Counted from the first letter of the stretch, positions 35,136 to 44,504 are shown. The stretch: DNA of 64,000 bases from an uncultured Eubacteriales bacterium (GCA_900543085.1 UQQF01000003.1:26298-90297); one strand, 5' to 3'. Numbers and translations: made by a program. Notes: a model not told the origin generated them from the sequence alone.

Positions 35136-36586
35136 CTGTCTCTCTTCCTTTTCTTCAGTATGTCCGCGACTATCTCGCGCTCATCCATGTGGTGCTTTTC
35201 ATGGCCGACTATCTGGTAGTCCTCGTGACCCTTTCCGGCCAGGACTATCACGTCTCCCGGCTGATGGTGCTCTATCGCCCACTCTATGGCCTCCGGCCTG
35301 CCGGTTATGACCTCGCGCGGAGTGCTGCTGCCCTCCATGCCGGCCACGATGTCGGCGATTATCGCCTCCGGGTTCTCCGTGCGCGGGTTGTCGGAGGTCA
35401 CGACGACGAAGTCGGCGTTCTCCGCGGCGATGCGCCCCATGATAGGCCGCTTGGTTCGGTCGCGGTCGCCGCCGCAGCCGAACAGGGCTACGAGGCGGCC
35501 TTTGGTCACGCGGCGCATGCTCTTGAGCACGTTCTCCAGCGCGTCGGGAGTGTGCGCGTAATCTATCAGTATGGTGTAGTCCCCGTCCGTGGGCACCACC
35601 TCCACCCTGCCCTTGACGCCCTTCGCGCTCGCGAGGGAGTCGGCGCAGTCGGCGAGGTCTATGCCCAGGCTGAGTCCGCAGCCCATGACGCCCAGGGCGT
35701 TGTACACCGAGAACAGCCCGGGGATGCCGAGGCGCACGCGCTCGCAGCGCCCCTCGTACCCGGCCGTGAAGCTCACGCCCGAGCTGGCAAGCTCTATGTC
35801 GTGCGCGGTCAGGTCGCCGCGCTCGCCCTCGGAGAAGGTCAGCGCCGGGCAGGAGCAGTGCTCGAGCATGTACTCCGACCACTCGTCGTCGAGGTTTATC
35901 ACCGCGCGGTCGCACATGTCAAAGAGCTGGCTCTTGGCGCGCGCGTACTCGGCCATGGTCTTGTGGAAGTCCAGATGGTCCTGAGTCAGGTTCGTGAATA
36001 TGCCCACGGCGAAGTGCAGTCCCGCCACGCGGTGCAGCACCAGCGAGTGGCTGGAGACCTCCATTATAACGTGGGTGCAGCCAGCGTCGGCCATCTCGCG
36101 CAGCAGCTTTTGCAGCTCGTAGCTCTCCGGCGTGGTGCGTTCGGTGGGCAGGAAATCGGAGCCTATCATGTTGCCGTTGGTGCCTATCAGGCCGACGGTG
36201 GCGCCCTTTTTCTGCTCCAGCAGGTGCTTGATGAGGTAGGTGGTCGTCGTCTTGCCGTTGGTGCCGGTGACGCCGAGCATGACCATCTCCCCGCCCGGGT
36301 CGCCGAAGAAGTTCTTCGACGCCACGGCCAGCGCGAGGCGGCTGTCCCTCACCACGACGTAGGGCACGTCGAGCGCGGGCTTCTCCTCGCATATCACGCA
36401 GGATGCGCCCTTTTCGGCCGCCTGCGGGATGTATTTGTGCCCGTCGGACTCAAAGCCGCGTATGGCCACGAAGGCCGCGCCTTTAGTCACCTGGCGGGAA
36501 TCGTACGCCACGTCGGCGATCTCAAGTTCAGGCGAGGCGTGGCTCTCCACTACCTCGATATCTCTGAGCAGTTCAGCAAGTTTCAT
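35132..36586 (-). CDS. murE: UDP-MurNAc-tripeptide synthetase, meso-DAP type
   Basis: Adds the third amino acid to the UDP-MurNAc dipeptide. 484 residues; ATP site GVTGTNGKTTTTYL, substrate motif ERTTPES, and the specificity motif DNPRTENP. DNPR indicates meso-diaminopimelate rather than lysine. Followed directly by mraY without murF, which must be elsewhere. Confidence 0.95.
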   Translation of the reverse strand: MKLAELLRDIEVVESHASPELEIADVAYDSRQVTKGAAFVAIRGFESDGHKYIPQAAEKGASCVICEEKPALDVPYVVVRDSRLALAVASKNFFGDPGGEMVMLGVTGTNGKTTTTYLIKHLLEQKKGATVGLIGTNGNMIGSDFLPTERTTPESYELQKLLREMADAGCTHVIMEVSSHSLVLHRVAGLHFAVGIFTNLTQDHLDFHKTMAEYARAKSQLFDMCDRAVINLDDEWSEYMLEHCSCPALTFSEGERGDLTAHDIELASSGVSFTAGYEGRCERVRLGIPGLFSVYNALGVMGCGLSLGIDLADCADSLASAKGVKGRVEVVPTDGDYTILIDYAHTPDALENVLKSMRRVTKGRLVALFGCGGDRDRTKRPIMGRIAAENADFVVVTSDNPRTENPEAIIADIVAGMEGSSTPREVITGRPEAIEWAIEHHQPGDVIVLAGKGHEDYQIVGHEKHHMDEREIVADILKKRKRDR

Positions 36587-36604
36587 CTGAACGACCTCGT
36601 TTCT

Positions 36605-38929
36605 TCAGTATATTCCCAGCATATCCTCGTCGTTTTCATAGAGCGTCACGGTTATCACCGTGCCGGCCTGCGCAGAAGTGCCCGCGCGTATGTCCTGGCC
36701 GGAGACCAGCTGGTTGTCTGCGTCCGTGACCGAGCTGTCGGAGCCGATGAACAGACCCATCGCGGCCAGCGCCTCGCGCGCCTGACTGTAGGTCATGCCG
36801 TTCAGGTTCGGGACGCTGCCCCCGCCCGTCGGCGCGGCGTCGGCGTAAAGCAGCACCTCGCTGCCCGAGGCTATCACGCTGTTCGCGGCCGGGAGCTGGC
36901 TGGTGACGGCGCCGCCCGAGCCTATGACGCGGCAGCTCAGGCCGCTCTCGGCCAGCTTGCTCTGCGCCTCGGCTATGCTCAGACCCATGACGTCGGGCAC
37001 CGCGCGGTCCATGGTCTGCAGCTCGCTGTCGCTGTACTCGGGCTCCAGGCCCAGGTACGGCAGAATGTCCGCCATCATCTTGCCCACGACCGGCGCGGCC
37101 ATCTGGCCGCCGGAGACGTAGATGCCGCTCTCGCTGCTCGGATTGTCCAGCAGCACGAGCAGCGCTATCTGCGGGTCGTCCGCCGGGGCGAAGCCGATGA
37201 ATGAGACTATGTACTCCTTGTTCCCGGCTATCTCCTCCGTGGTCTTGGTGGAGGTGCCGGTCTTGCCGCCTATGCGGTAGCCCGCGACATAGGCGTTGCG
37301 CCCGGTGCCCTCTGTGCTGTCGCCGACGACCTGCTCGAGTATCTGGCGCACCTTGGCGCTCGTCTCCTCGCTTATAACCTGGCGCACGGGCGTGCTGTCG
37401 TGCTCGGTCACGGCGCCGTCCGGGGACGTAGTGCTCTGCACCAGGTACGGCTGCATGAGATATCCGCCGTTGACGCAGGCGCTGACAGCCGTGATGAGCT
37501 GCAGCGGCGTGATGTTGAAGGTCTGGCCGAAGCTGGCCGCGGCTAGCTGGCTGAGGTTCTCCGGGTTGCAGAACACGTCCTCGCTCCACCAGATGCTGCC
37601 GCTCTCGCCGCCGAGGTCTATGCCCGTCGTGCCGGTGAGCTGCGCCGAGCTGTCGCCGGTGCGCTCAAAGAAGCCGAAGGCCTCGGCGTAGTCGTAGAAC
37701 CGCTCCTCGCCTATGCGCTGGCCGATGTTCACGAAGGCCACGTTGCAGCTGTGCTGCACCGCCTGGGTCAGCGTCTGCGAGCCGTGACCGCCGCTTTTCC
37801 AGCAGCGGACGGGGGTGTTGCGCCCGAGCACCGACGTGCTGCCGCCGCAGTAGAAGCTGGAGTTCATGTCCACGACGCCCTCCTCGAGCGCCATGGCCAG
37901 CGTTATGATCTTGAAGGTCGAGCCCGGCTCATACGTGTCGGAGATGGCCTTGTTCCTCCACTGGAGCTGCTGGGCGGCGGCGATGAGCTCCGCACGCTCG
38001 GCGTCGCCGGACGCCACGGCGTCTATCTCGGCCATGGCCTCGCCGCTTATCGTCTGGTAGTCGTTGAGGTCAAAGCTGCCCAGAGACGCCATTGCTAGTA
38101 TAGCACCGGTGTCAACCTCCATGCAGATGGCCGCCGCGCCGTTTTGGATGCCGTAGTCCTCCACGGCCTGAGCCAGGTGCTTTTCTACATAATACTGTAT
38201 ACCGGCGTCAATCGTCAACACCATATCGCTGCCGGGGACGGCGTCGAAGTAGTCCTCCCAGCTGGTGTACAGCATATCCGTACCCGCCGCGGTGGTGGAG
38301 CGCATGACGTAGCCGTTGGTGCCCGAGAGCACCTTGTCGTACTTGGCCTCTATCCCGCCGAGTCCCGTGTTGTCCGTGCCCACGAAGCCTATCACGTGCG
38401 CGGCCAGGCTGCCGTTGGGATAGTAGCGCTTGGTGTCGGCCTCCAGCTTGATGCCGGTGTAGCCGCCCTCCTCCTTGAACTCGCGCACCGCCGTGGCCAC
38501 GTCCTCCTCGACCTTGCGCGCGACCACCTCGTACCAGGAGCGGGTGTTCTGCGTCTTGGCGTAGACCGCATCGTAGTCGAGGCCGAGTATCTCCGCCAGT
38601 CCGGCGGCGATGGCTCCGGCGTCCTCGTTGTTCTGCGCTATCTCGGCCGGGCTGAGATATATCGTGTCCACGCCCGCGCTCATGGCGAGCACCTCGCCCT
38701 TGGCGTCGTATATTGTGCCGCGCGGCGCGCTGACCGTGGTCTCGCGCACCTGCTGGGCGATGGCGCGCGCCTCCAGCTCGTCATGACGCACGATTTGCAG
38801 GTAGTACAGCCGAGCCGCCAGTACCACAAACGCGGCTGCGCCGCACACCGAGAGCAGAAACAGTGTGCGGCGAAGCATCATTCTGTTCGGCGCGCCGTCG
38901 CGCGGCCGCCCCTTTGGGGATAAGGCCAT
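36605..38929 (-). CDS. Class B penicillin-binding protein with PASTA domains (SpoVD/FtsI type)
   Basis: Septal transpeptidase, 774 residues from ATG 38929 (ggagg 7 nt upstream; the open frame to 39013 is not used). One N-terminal membrane helix (about 24-44), pedestal domain, transpeptidase domain with STFK (Ser near 338), HSCN (SxN) and GGKTGTST (KTG), then two C-terminal PASTA repeats (about 640-770). Two PASTA modules after the catalytic domain are the SpoVD/PBP2x pattern. Partner of the FtsW protein. Confidence 0.93.
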   Translation of the reverse strand: MALSPKGRPRDGAPNRMMLRRTLFLLSVCGAAAFVVLAARLYYLQIVRHDELEARAIAQQVRETTVSAPRGTIYDAKGEVLAMSAGVDTIYLSPAEIAQNNEDAGAIAAGLAEILGLDYDAVYAKTQNTRSWYEVVARKVEEDVATAVREFKEEGGYTGIKLEADTKRYYPNGSLAAHVIGFVGTDNTGLGGIEAKYDKVLSGTNGYVMRSTTAAGTDMLYTSWEDYFDAVPGSDMVLTIDAGIQYYVEKHLAQAVEDYGIQNGAAAICMEVDTGAILAMASLGSFDLNDYQTISGEAMAEIDAVASGDAERAELIAAAQQLQWRNKAISDTYEPGSTFKIITLAMALEEGVVDMNSSFYCGGSTSVLGRNTPVRCWKSGGHGSQTLTQAVQHSCNVAFVNIGQRIGEERFYDYAEAFGFFERTGDSSAQLTGTTGIDLGGESGSIWWSEDVFCNPENLSQLAAASFGQTFNITPLQLITAVSACVNGGYLMQPYLVQSTTSPDGAVTEHDSTPVRQVISEETSAKVRQILEQVVGDSTEGTGRNAYVAGYRIGGKTGTSTKTTEEIAGNKEYIVSFIGFAPADDPQIALLVLLDNPSSESGIYVSGGQMAAPVVGKMMADILPYLGLEPEYSDSELQTMDRAVPDVMGLSIAEAQSKLAESGLSCRVIGSGGAVTSQLPAANSVIASGSEVLLYADAAPTGGGSVPNLNGMTYSQAREALAAMGLFIGSDSSVTDADNQLVSGQDIRAGTSAQAGTVITVTLYENDEDMLGIY

Positions 38930-38984
38930 ACGCCAACCTCCCATCCGGAATTTACGGCCGCGGCGGTCTTCGCCGCCTGACGCA

Positions 38985-39021
38985 CGCCGCGCCGCAGTAC
39001 AATCATACTGCACGGCGCGCG
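38985..39021 (-). repeat. Hairpin between ftsL and spoVD-type genes
   Basis: Imperfect inverted repeat (gcgccgcagta against tactgcacggcgc) in the 142-bp gap 38930-39071; no T-run, so a possible mRNA processing or stability element. Nothing else was seen in the gap besides a ggggac/gtcccc repeat near 39040-39060. Confidence 0.4.
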
Positions 39022-39071
39022 CGAAAATTCCGAAAAGGTGGGGACGTGTCCCCGTCCCTGTCTCCCGAGCC

Positions 39072-39416
39072 TCAGCCCGAGGCGCGGGGCACCATGCCCA
39101 GCACGTTCCGGGCGTAAGACTCGATCTCCGTAAGCGAGTACATGCTCTCGTACTCTATCGTGAGGTGGGCGTTTTCGTCCGCCAGCTCGGTTATCCTGCC
39201 GGCGAGGGTGTCGCACTCGTCGGCGAGCGCCGTGACGCGCGCCCTGCACAGCAGCAGCGCCACGCACAGCGCGGCGGCCAGCAGCAGGCACGCCGCCGTG
39301 AGCAGCGGATTGGCCCGCCGTCTCCGGACGCGCGGGCGGCTCGGCGCGGCGCTGTCCGCGCCGGCATAGCTCTGCGCGCTCACGCTCGGGCGAGCCGGGT
39401 CAAAGCCGTATTTCAT
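39072..39416 (-). CDS. ftsL: Cell division protein FtsL
   Basis: 114 residues: basic, disordered N-terminus (about 1-36), one membrane helix (about 37-57), then a coiled-coil-like segment LADECDTLAGRITELADENA. The ATG overlaps the rsmH stop (ATGA). A longer open frame to 39941 is a shadow of rsmH. Position between rsmH and the PBP gene is diagnostic. Confidence 0.88.
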   Translation of the reverse strand: MKYGFDPARPSVSAQSYAGADSAAPSRPRVRRRRANPLLTAACLLLAAALCVALLLCRARVTALADECDTLAGRITELADENAHLTIEYESMYSLTEIESYARNVLGMVPRASG

Positions 39417-40342
39417 ACCCGCTCGGCCACGCGGAGCTTGGCGCTCCTGGAGCGCGGATTGAGCTCCAGCTCCTCGCCGCCGGCGGTTATGGGCTTGCGC
39501 GTGACGCTCCTGAGCGTCTTCACAAAGCCGCAGGTGCACACCGGCGCCTCGCGCGGGCAGGTGCACCCGTCCTCGCGGGCGTGTATGGCGTTTTTGACTA
39601 TTCTGTCCTCCAGCGAGTGGAAGCTTATGACGCACAGCCTGCCGCCCGGCTTGAGCCTGTCGGGCGCGGAGTCCATCAGCGCGTGGACGGCGTTGAGCTC
39701 GTCGTTCACGGCGATGCGTATGGCCTGGAAGCTGCGCTTGGCCGGGTGCTGCTTCTCGCGCAGAGCCGCGGCCGGCATGGCGCTCTTGATGACGTCCACC
39801 AGCTCGAGCGTGGTCTCGATCTCCTTCTCCTCGCGCCGCTCGGCTATCCTGGCGGCGATGCGCGCGGCGTGGCGCTCCTCGCCGTAGTCGCGCAGTATGC
39901 GCTTGATCTTCTCCTGCGGCCAGCGGTTGACGATGAACCACGCGTCTATGTTGTCGCTGGCGTCCATGCGCATGTCCAGCGGCGCGTCGCTCATGTAGGA
40001 GAAGCCGCGGTCGGCCTCGTCGAGCTGCGGCGAGCTGACGCCGAGGTCAAAGAGCATACCGTCGACCAGGCGAACCCCCTGCTCGTCCAGTATGGCGTCC
40101 AGGTCGCGGAAGTTTCCGTGGACTATGGTCAGCCTGTCCGCATAGGGCGCCAACCGCTCTCCGGCGCGCTCTATGGCCGTTATGTCGCGGTCAATGGATA
40201 TCAGGCGGCCAGTCGTGAGGCGCTGCAAAATCGTCTCAGAGTGCCCGCCCATGCCCAGCGTGCCGTCGACATATATGCCGTCCGGCTTGATATTCAGATA
40301 CTTTATGCACTCGTCAAGGAGCACCGGGATGTGGCCGTTCAT
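39413..40342 (-). CDS. rsmH: 16S rRNA m4C1402 methyltransferase
   Basis: 309 residues (MraW). Start MNGHIPVLLDECIKYL; SAM site YVDGTLGMGGHSE; FDLGVSSPQLD; ISFHSLEDRIVK; zinc-like CTCPREAPVCTCG. Methylates N4 of C1402 in the decoding centre. Overlaps mraZ stop (TGATG). Confidence 0.97.
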   Translation of the reverse strand: MNGHIPVLLDECIKYLNIKPDGIYVDGTLGMGGHSETILQRLTTGRLISIDRDITAIERAGERLAPYADRLTIVHGNFRDLDAILDEQGVRLVDGMLFDLGVSSPQLDEADRGFSYMSDAPLDMRMDASDNIDAWFIVNRWPQEKIKRILRDYGEERHAARIAARIAERREEKEIETTLELVDVIKSAMPAAALREKQHPAKRSFQAIRIAVNDELNAVHALMDSAPDRLKPGGRLCVISFHSLEDRIVKNAIHAREDGCTCPREAPVCTCGFVKTLRSVTRKPITAGGEELELNPRSRSAKLRVAERV

Positions 40343-40758
40343 CAGAAATTAAGCTCCTTCATAATAGACGCGATATACTCGGGCGTCGTCTCGCCGAGGT
40401 GTACCGGCTTCCACGTCTCGCTGTCCCACAGCTCGGCGTGGTCGTCGCAGCCCACGACGGTGACGTTTTTTGTCAGGCCGGCAAAGTCGCGCAGAGCCTG
40501 CGGAAGCAGAGCCCTGCCCTGGGCGTCCAGGTCGCACTTGGCGGCGCAGGCAAAAAACGGACGCATCTTCTTCCTGTCCACATACGGCATCGAGCGCACC
40601 TTGTCCACAAAGCTCTGCCAGCTCTCGGCGCTGTATGCCCACAGGCAGCGCTCGTCGCTGACAGTGAGGTAAAACGTGTCGCCCAGCTCGTCGCGAAGCC
40701 TGGCGGGTATAAAAAGGCGACCCTTGGAATCAAGAGAATGCTGATATTCACCTGTCAT
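40342..40758 (-). CDS. mraZ: Transcriptional regulator MraZ
   Basis: 138 residues with two SpoVT/AbrB-like beta-strand repeats: GEYQHSLDSKGRLFIPAR and AAKCDLDAQGRALLPQAL. MraZ binds repeated GTGGG-type boxes before its own gene and controls the dcw operon. Four such boxes on a 10-bp grid lie at 40851-40896. Confidence 0.96.
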   Translation of the reverse strand: MTGEYQHSLDSKGRLFIPARLRDELGDTFYLTVSDERCLWAYSAESWQSFVDKVRSMPYVDRKKMRPFFACAAKCDLDAQGRALLPQALRDFAGLTKNVTVVGCDDHAELWDSETWKPVHLGETTPEYIASIMKELNF

Positions 40759-40850
40759 CGCAGAGCCCCCTTCTTACAATTATTGGGACGCGCCGTGTCC
40801 GCAGCCGCGCTCTCCGTGCCGTCCCTGCCGGCAAAGGGTCGTCCGCCTCT

Positions 40851-40896
40851 CCCCACTTGGGGGAACAATTCCACACTTTCCACCACTTTGCCCCAC
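40851..40896 (-). promoter_or_regulatory. MraZ boxes
   Basis: Minus strand GTGGGG (40891-40896), GTGGTG (40881-40886), GTGTGG (40871-40876), GTGGGG (40851-40856): all start on the same 10-bp phase, one phase position (40861) being empty. They lie just downstream of the predicted start of transcription, giving autorepression by MraZ. Confidence 0.82.
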
Positions 40897-40908
40897 CGAG
40901 GTGCTTCT

Positions 40909-40937
40909 ATTATATTTAGTGTCAAGGGAAAATGCAA
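40909..40937 (-). promoter_or_regulatory. Promoter of the dcw operon
   Basis: Minus strand TTGCAT, 17 bp, TATAAT; a TTGACA lies within the spacer but has no -10 at the right distance. Predicted leader about 145 nt. Confidence 0.75.
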
Positions 40938-41011
40938 GCTGTTTTTTCTTTAAATTTTCGTCCGATTTTGCGCCGGCGTCCCCGCAGCGCGCACATTTCG
41001 GCTCGTGGACA

Positions 41012-41045
41012 CAAAATAAGGCGCCCGCTGTGGACAGCGGGCGCC
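41012..41045 (-). terminator. Terminator of the coaD/DivIVA-like operon
   Basis: ggcgcccgctg / cagcgggcgcc around tgga; on the minus strand it is followed by TTATTTTG. Confidence 0.82.
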
Positions 41046-41095
41046 TCGGCGTCAAGATATAGAGTTTGAAAAAAGACAGTACAGAATTTTGAAAT

Positions 41096-41611
41096 TTATT
41101 CCTGCGTATTATCCTGTGCCGGAGCCTGGTGGGCGGCGCGGAGGTCTTCGTTCACGCCTGCCGTGCCGCGGAAGCGGGCGCGGGAGGTGTGGATCTCGGC
41201 GAGCGCGGTGTTGACGGACTCCTCCGCGCGGCGCAGGGCGTCGTCGATGAACTCCATCGCGGCCTGGCGCAGGGCGTTGGAGCGCGCGGTGGCGTTGCCC
41301 TCGAGCTCGGCGGCCTTGGCGCGGGCGACGCGGACTATCTCCTGCTCGTCTATCATGGCGCGCGCCTTCTCCTCGGCGGCGCGGCGGATGCTCTCGGCCT
41401 CTCGCTTGGCGTTGCCTATGAACTCGTCCCTCGCGGACACGAGGCGCTTGGCCTCGCTGAGCTCCGCGGGCAGGCGGTTCTTGATGTCCTCTATCATGCT
41501 CAGCGCCTTTTCGCGCTCTACTATGCACTTGTCGTTGCCCAGGGGGACGCCCCAGGCCTCGCTGACCATGGAATACAGGCCGTCTATCAGCTCCATGACT
41601 TCGTTATCCAT
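41096..41611 (-). CDS. DivIVA-like coiled-coil protein
   Basis: 171 residues from ATG 41611 (ggggagg upstream), overlapping coaD by 8 bp. Mostly Ala/Glu/Arg-rich helix from about residue 40 (NAKREAESIRRAAEEKARAM), predicted coiled coil; N-terminal MDNEVMELIDGLYSMVSEAW is conserved in Clostridia homologues. No enzymatic motif. Such proteins are often listed as ATPase or DivIVA-like; a cell-division or envelope role next to the dcw cluster is plausible but not shown. Confidence 0.7.
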   Translation of the reverse strand: MDNEVMELIDGLYSMVSEAWGVPLGNDKCIVEREKALSMIEDIKNRLPAELSEAKRLVSARDEFIGNAKREAESIRRAAEEKARAMIDEQEIVRVARAKAAELEGNATARSNALRQAAMEFIDDALRRAEESVNTALAEIHTSRARFRGTAGVNEDLRAAHQAPAQDNTQE

Positions 41612-42101
41612 TGCGCTTGCCTCCCCTCGCACGCAGCAAAACCTCGTCGATTATCTCACGCGGCAAAAACTCGCTCAAGTCCGCGCCGTAGCTTGCCAGC
41701 TCCCGCACCACGGACGAGCTGAGAAAGGTGTACTTCTCGCTTGAAGTCAGGAACATGGTCTCAAGCGCAGGGTTTATCATCTTGTTTATCTGCGACATCT
41801 GGAATTCGTTTTCAAAGTCCGTTCCGGCGCGAAGTCCCTTGACTATTATCGCGTGCTCGTAGCGCTTGGCGTACTCGGCAAGCAGCCCGTCAAAGGTGTC
41901 CACCGTGACGTTGGGATAACCGGCGGTGATGCGGCGTATCATGTCCACGCGCTCGTCTATCGTGAACATGGGCGTCTTCTTAGTGGCGTTCACCATAACG
42001 AGCACCACGACCTTTTCAAATATGCGGGAGGTGCGGCGCACTATGTTCAGGTGGCCGAGAGTCATCGGGTCAAAGCTGCCGGGGCAGATTGCAATACTCA
42101 T
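41604..42101 (-). CDS. coaD: Phosphopantetheine adenylyltransferase
   Basis: Fourth step of coenzyme A synthesis. 165 residues: CPGSFDPMTLGHLNIVRR with the nucleotidyltransferase GH motif, KGLRAGTDFENEFQM and YTFLSSSVVRELA. Standard length. It follows rsmD by 3 bp, the usual rsmD-coaD pair. Confidence 0.96.
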   Translation of the reverse strand: MSIAICPGSFDPMTLGHLNIVRRTSRIFEKVVVLVMVNATKKTPMFTIDERVDMIRRITAGYPNVTVDTFDGLLAEYAKRYEHAIIVKGLRAGTDFENEFQMSQINKMINPALETMFLTSSEKYTFLSSSVVRELASYGADLSEFLPREIIDEVLLRARGGKRNG

Positions 42102-42104
42102 GGG

Positions 42105-42641
42105 TCAGTTGTCCTTTTTATACACGGTTAAGCAGACCTTCCCGTAGCGCCGGGACAGGGTTTGCCTGTACGGCGGCGCCAATTCGGGCATGGTTTTCTC
42201 TCGTCTGCTTTCGCACACAATTATACCACCGTCGTTCAATATGTCAACATTTTGTATCGCTTCAAGCGCTTTTTCGAGCAAATCCGAGTCATAGGGCGGG
42301 TCGAGGAAAACGAGGTCGAATTTGCCCGCGCGGCGGAGAAAGCCTATGGAATCGGCCTGCTCCACGCGGCCCTTCAGGCCGCAGCGCTCCAGGTTCGTGC
42401 GCACCAGCTTCAGGCTCTTGGCGCTCTCGTCCACGAACACGGCCTCAGCCGCGCCGCGCGACAGCGCCTCTATACCCAGCTGGCCCGTGCCGGCAAACAG
42501 GTCCAGCACGCGCCTGCCCTCGATGTCGAACTGGATTATGTTGAACATGGCCTCCTTGACCATGTCGGTGGTCGGCCTGACAGCCATGCCTTCTGGCTCC
42601 AGCAGCTTGCGCCCGCGCGCGGAGCCGGTTATCACTCTCAT
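42105..42641 (-). CDS. rsmD: 16S rRNA m2G966 methyltransferase
   Basis: 178 residues from ATG 42641 (ggaggag upstream). MRVITGSARGRKL start, SAM motif LDLFAGTGQLGIEALSRGA, catalytic LDPPYDSD. Overlaps the uvrC stop by 4 bp, so it is coupled to it. Confidence 0.95.
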   Translation of the reverse strand: MRVITGSARGRKLLEPEGMAVRPTTDMVKEAMFNIIQFDIEGRRVLDLFAGTGQLGIEALSRGAAEAVFVDESAKSLKLVRTNLERCGLKGRVEQADSIGFLRRAGKFDLVFLDPPYDSDLLEKALEAIQNVDILNDGGIIVCESRREKTMPELAPPYRQTLSRRYGKVCLTVYKKDN

Positions 42642-44470
42642 TTTTTCTCCTCCTCGCTGTTTTCCGGGTGGAAGTGTGCGTACACGGCCTGCGCCGCGTT
42701 CTTGGGGACAACGGCGCAAAGCTGCTCATAGTCCGCGGCTCTTATGGCCTTGACCGTGCCGAAGGCCTTGAGCAGGTCGTTGCGGCGCTTGGCGCCCACG
42801 TTCGGTATGTCGTCCAGCGCCGAGTGCAGCTTCTCGTTTCGCAGCGAGCGCTGGTACTCTATAGCGCAGCGGTGGGTCTCCTCCTGTATCGTGCCCACGA
42901 AGGCAAACACGGCCGGGTTGCCGGAGATGCCTATCTCCCGCCCCTCCGGCGTCTCCAGCGCCCTCGTGCGGTGGCGGTCGTCCTTGACCATGCCGAAGGT
43001 GGGGATATCCAACCCCAGCTCGGCCAGCACGCCCTGCGCCGCCGAGGCGTGCGCCGCGCCGCCGTCTATCAGCAGCAGATCCGGCAGGTCGGTGAACTTC
43101 TCGTCGCCGTCCAGCGCGCGCTTAAAGCGCCTCGTCACGGCCTGACGCATACTCTCGTAGTCGTTCGGCTCGGTCAGGTCGCGTATGCGGAACTTGCGGT
43201 AGTCGCGCTTGAGCGGCTTGCCGTGCACGAACACGGTCATGGCCGCCACTATGCCCTCGCTGCCCAGGTTGGAGATGTCGAAGGCCTCTATGCGCTCGGG
43301 CACCGACGGCAGGCTCAGCGTGCGCTGCAGCCACTCCAGCGTCTTGAGCGACTTCTGTGCGGCTGTGGCCGCGCGCTCGACCTCCTCTTTGGCGTTGGTC
43401 TGGGCCGTCTCCAGCAGCTTGAGCCTGTCGCCGCGCTGAGGCACCTCCACGCGCACCTTCTTGCCGCTGTCCCGGGAGAACAGCTCGCTGAGCGCCGTCA
43501 GGTCCTCGCCGTCCATGCAGTCCGGCACGAGTATGAACTTGGGCCAGGCGCCGCGCGCGGCGTAATACTGGCGCACCAGGGCACTGACGGCCTCGCCGTC
43601 GGACTCCAGCGGCTCCTCCATCAGCTCGAAGTCCTTGTCCGCGAGGTTGCCGTTCACGTAGTGCAGCACCGTGAAGCAGGTGCGCGCACCTCGGTAGAAG
43701 CCCACGGCGTCGGTGTCTGCGTAGACGGCGTAAATCACCCGCTGGCGGTTCTCCAGCCCCTCCACGGCACGTATGCGGTCGCGCAGCGACGCCGCCAGCT
43801 CGAACTTCAAGTCCTCGGCGGCGGCTTCCATCTGCCGCGTGAGATCCTCGATAAGCTCCTTCGTGCGCCCGGAGAGCACCAGCTCCGCCTGGGCGATGGC
43901 CGCGCGGTACTCCTCGCTGCTGCGCCCGGAGCGGCACCAGCCGGCGCAGGCGCCCATGTGGTAGTTCAGGCACGGTCTGGCCTTGTCTATGTCGCGCGGG
44001 AAGCGGCGGGAGCAGGTGGGCAGGTGCAGCGCCTTGCAGACCGTGTCTATTATGTCCCTGGTCTGGCTCCGCCCGCCGAACGGACCGAAGTACTTCGCCC
44101 CGTCCTTGGCCGTGCGGTTGGCCAGCGTGAAGCGCGGGTACTCGCTCTTGACATCCAGCCGGATGAAGGGGTAGCCCTTGTCGTCCTTCAGCAGGATGTT
44201 GTAGTGCGGCTTGTGCCGCTTGATAAGCGAATTTTCCAGCACCAGAGCCTCGAACTCGGTCTTGACGACGATGACGTCGAAGTCGTCCACCTTTGCGACC
44301 ATCGCCGCCACCTTAGGCAGGTGCTCGCCGCGGAAGTAGCTGGTCACGCGGTTTTTGAGCGCCTTGGCCTTGCCGACGTAGATGACCTCGCCGCGGACGT
44401 CCTTCATGATGTACACGCCCGGCAGAAGCGGCAGGCGGTTGGCCTTGTCGCGCAGCTCGTCTATCTTCAT
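42638..44470 (-). CDS. uvrC: Excinuclease ABC subunit C
   Basis: Dual-incision nuclease of nucleotide excision repair. 610 residues from ATG 44470 (gaggaggt upstream). GIY-YIG domain LPGVYIMKDVRGEVIYVGKA (about 14-33), UVR motif (about 205-240), RNase H-like endonuclease domain with ISNLGSEGIVAA and LLIDGGAAHASAA, C-terminal helix-hairpin-helix IPNVGAKRRNDLLKAFG. Confidence 0.97.
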   Translation of the reverse strand: MKIDELRDKANRLPLLPGVYIMKDVRGEVIYVGKAKALKNRVTSYFRGEHLPKVAAMVAKVDDFDVIVVKTEFEALVLENSLIKRHKPHYNILLKDDKGYPFIRLDVKSEYPRFTLANRTAKDGAKYFGPFGGRSQTRDIIDTVCKALHLPTCSRRFPRDIDKARPCLNYHMGACAGWCRSGRSSEEYRAAIAQAELVLSGRTKELIEDLTRQMEAAAEDLKFELAASLRDRIRAVEGLENRQRVIYAVYADTDAVGFYRGARTCFTVLHYVNGNLADKDFELMEEPLESDGEAVSALVRQYYAARGAWPKFILVPDCMDGEDLTALSELFSRDSGKKVRVEVPQRGDRLKLLETAQTNAKEEVERAATAAQKSLKTLEWLQRTLSLPSVPERIEAFDISNLGSEGIVAAMTVFVHGKPLKRDYRKFRIRDLTEPNDYESMRQAVTRRFKRALDGDEKFTDLPDLLLIDGGAAHASAAQGVLAELGLDIPTFGMVKDDRHRTRALETPEGREIGISGNPAVFAFVGTIQEETHRCAIEYQRSLRNEKLHSALDDIPNVGAKRRNDLLKAFGTVKAIRAADYEQLCAVVPKNAAQAVYAHFHPENSEEEKK

Positions 44471-44504
44471 GGCGGTGCACCTCCTCTCAATTATGCGGTG
44501 CGTG

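Noticed and set aside
39417..39941. N-terminal extension of FtsL into the rsmH region
   Set aside because: Arg-rich shadow; ATG 39416 overlaps the rsmH stop and gives a normal FtsL.
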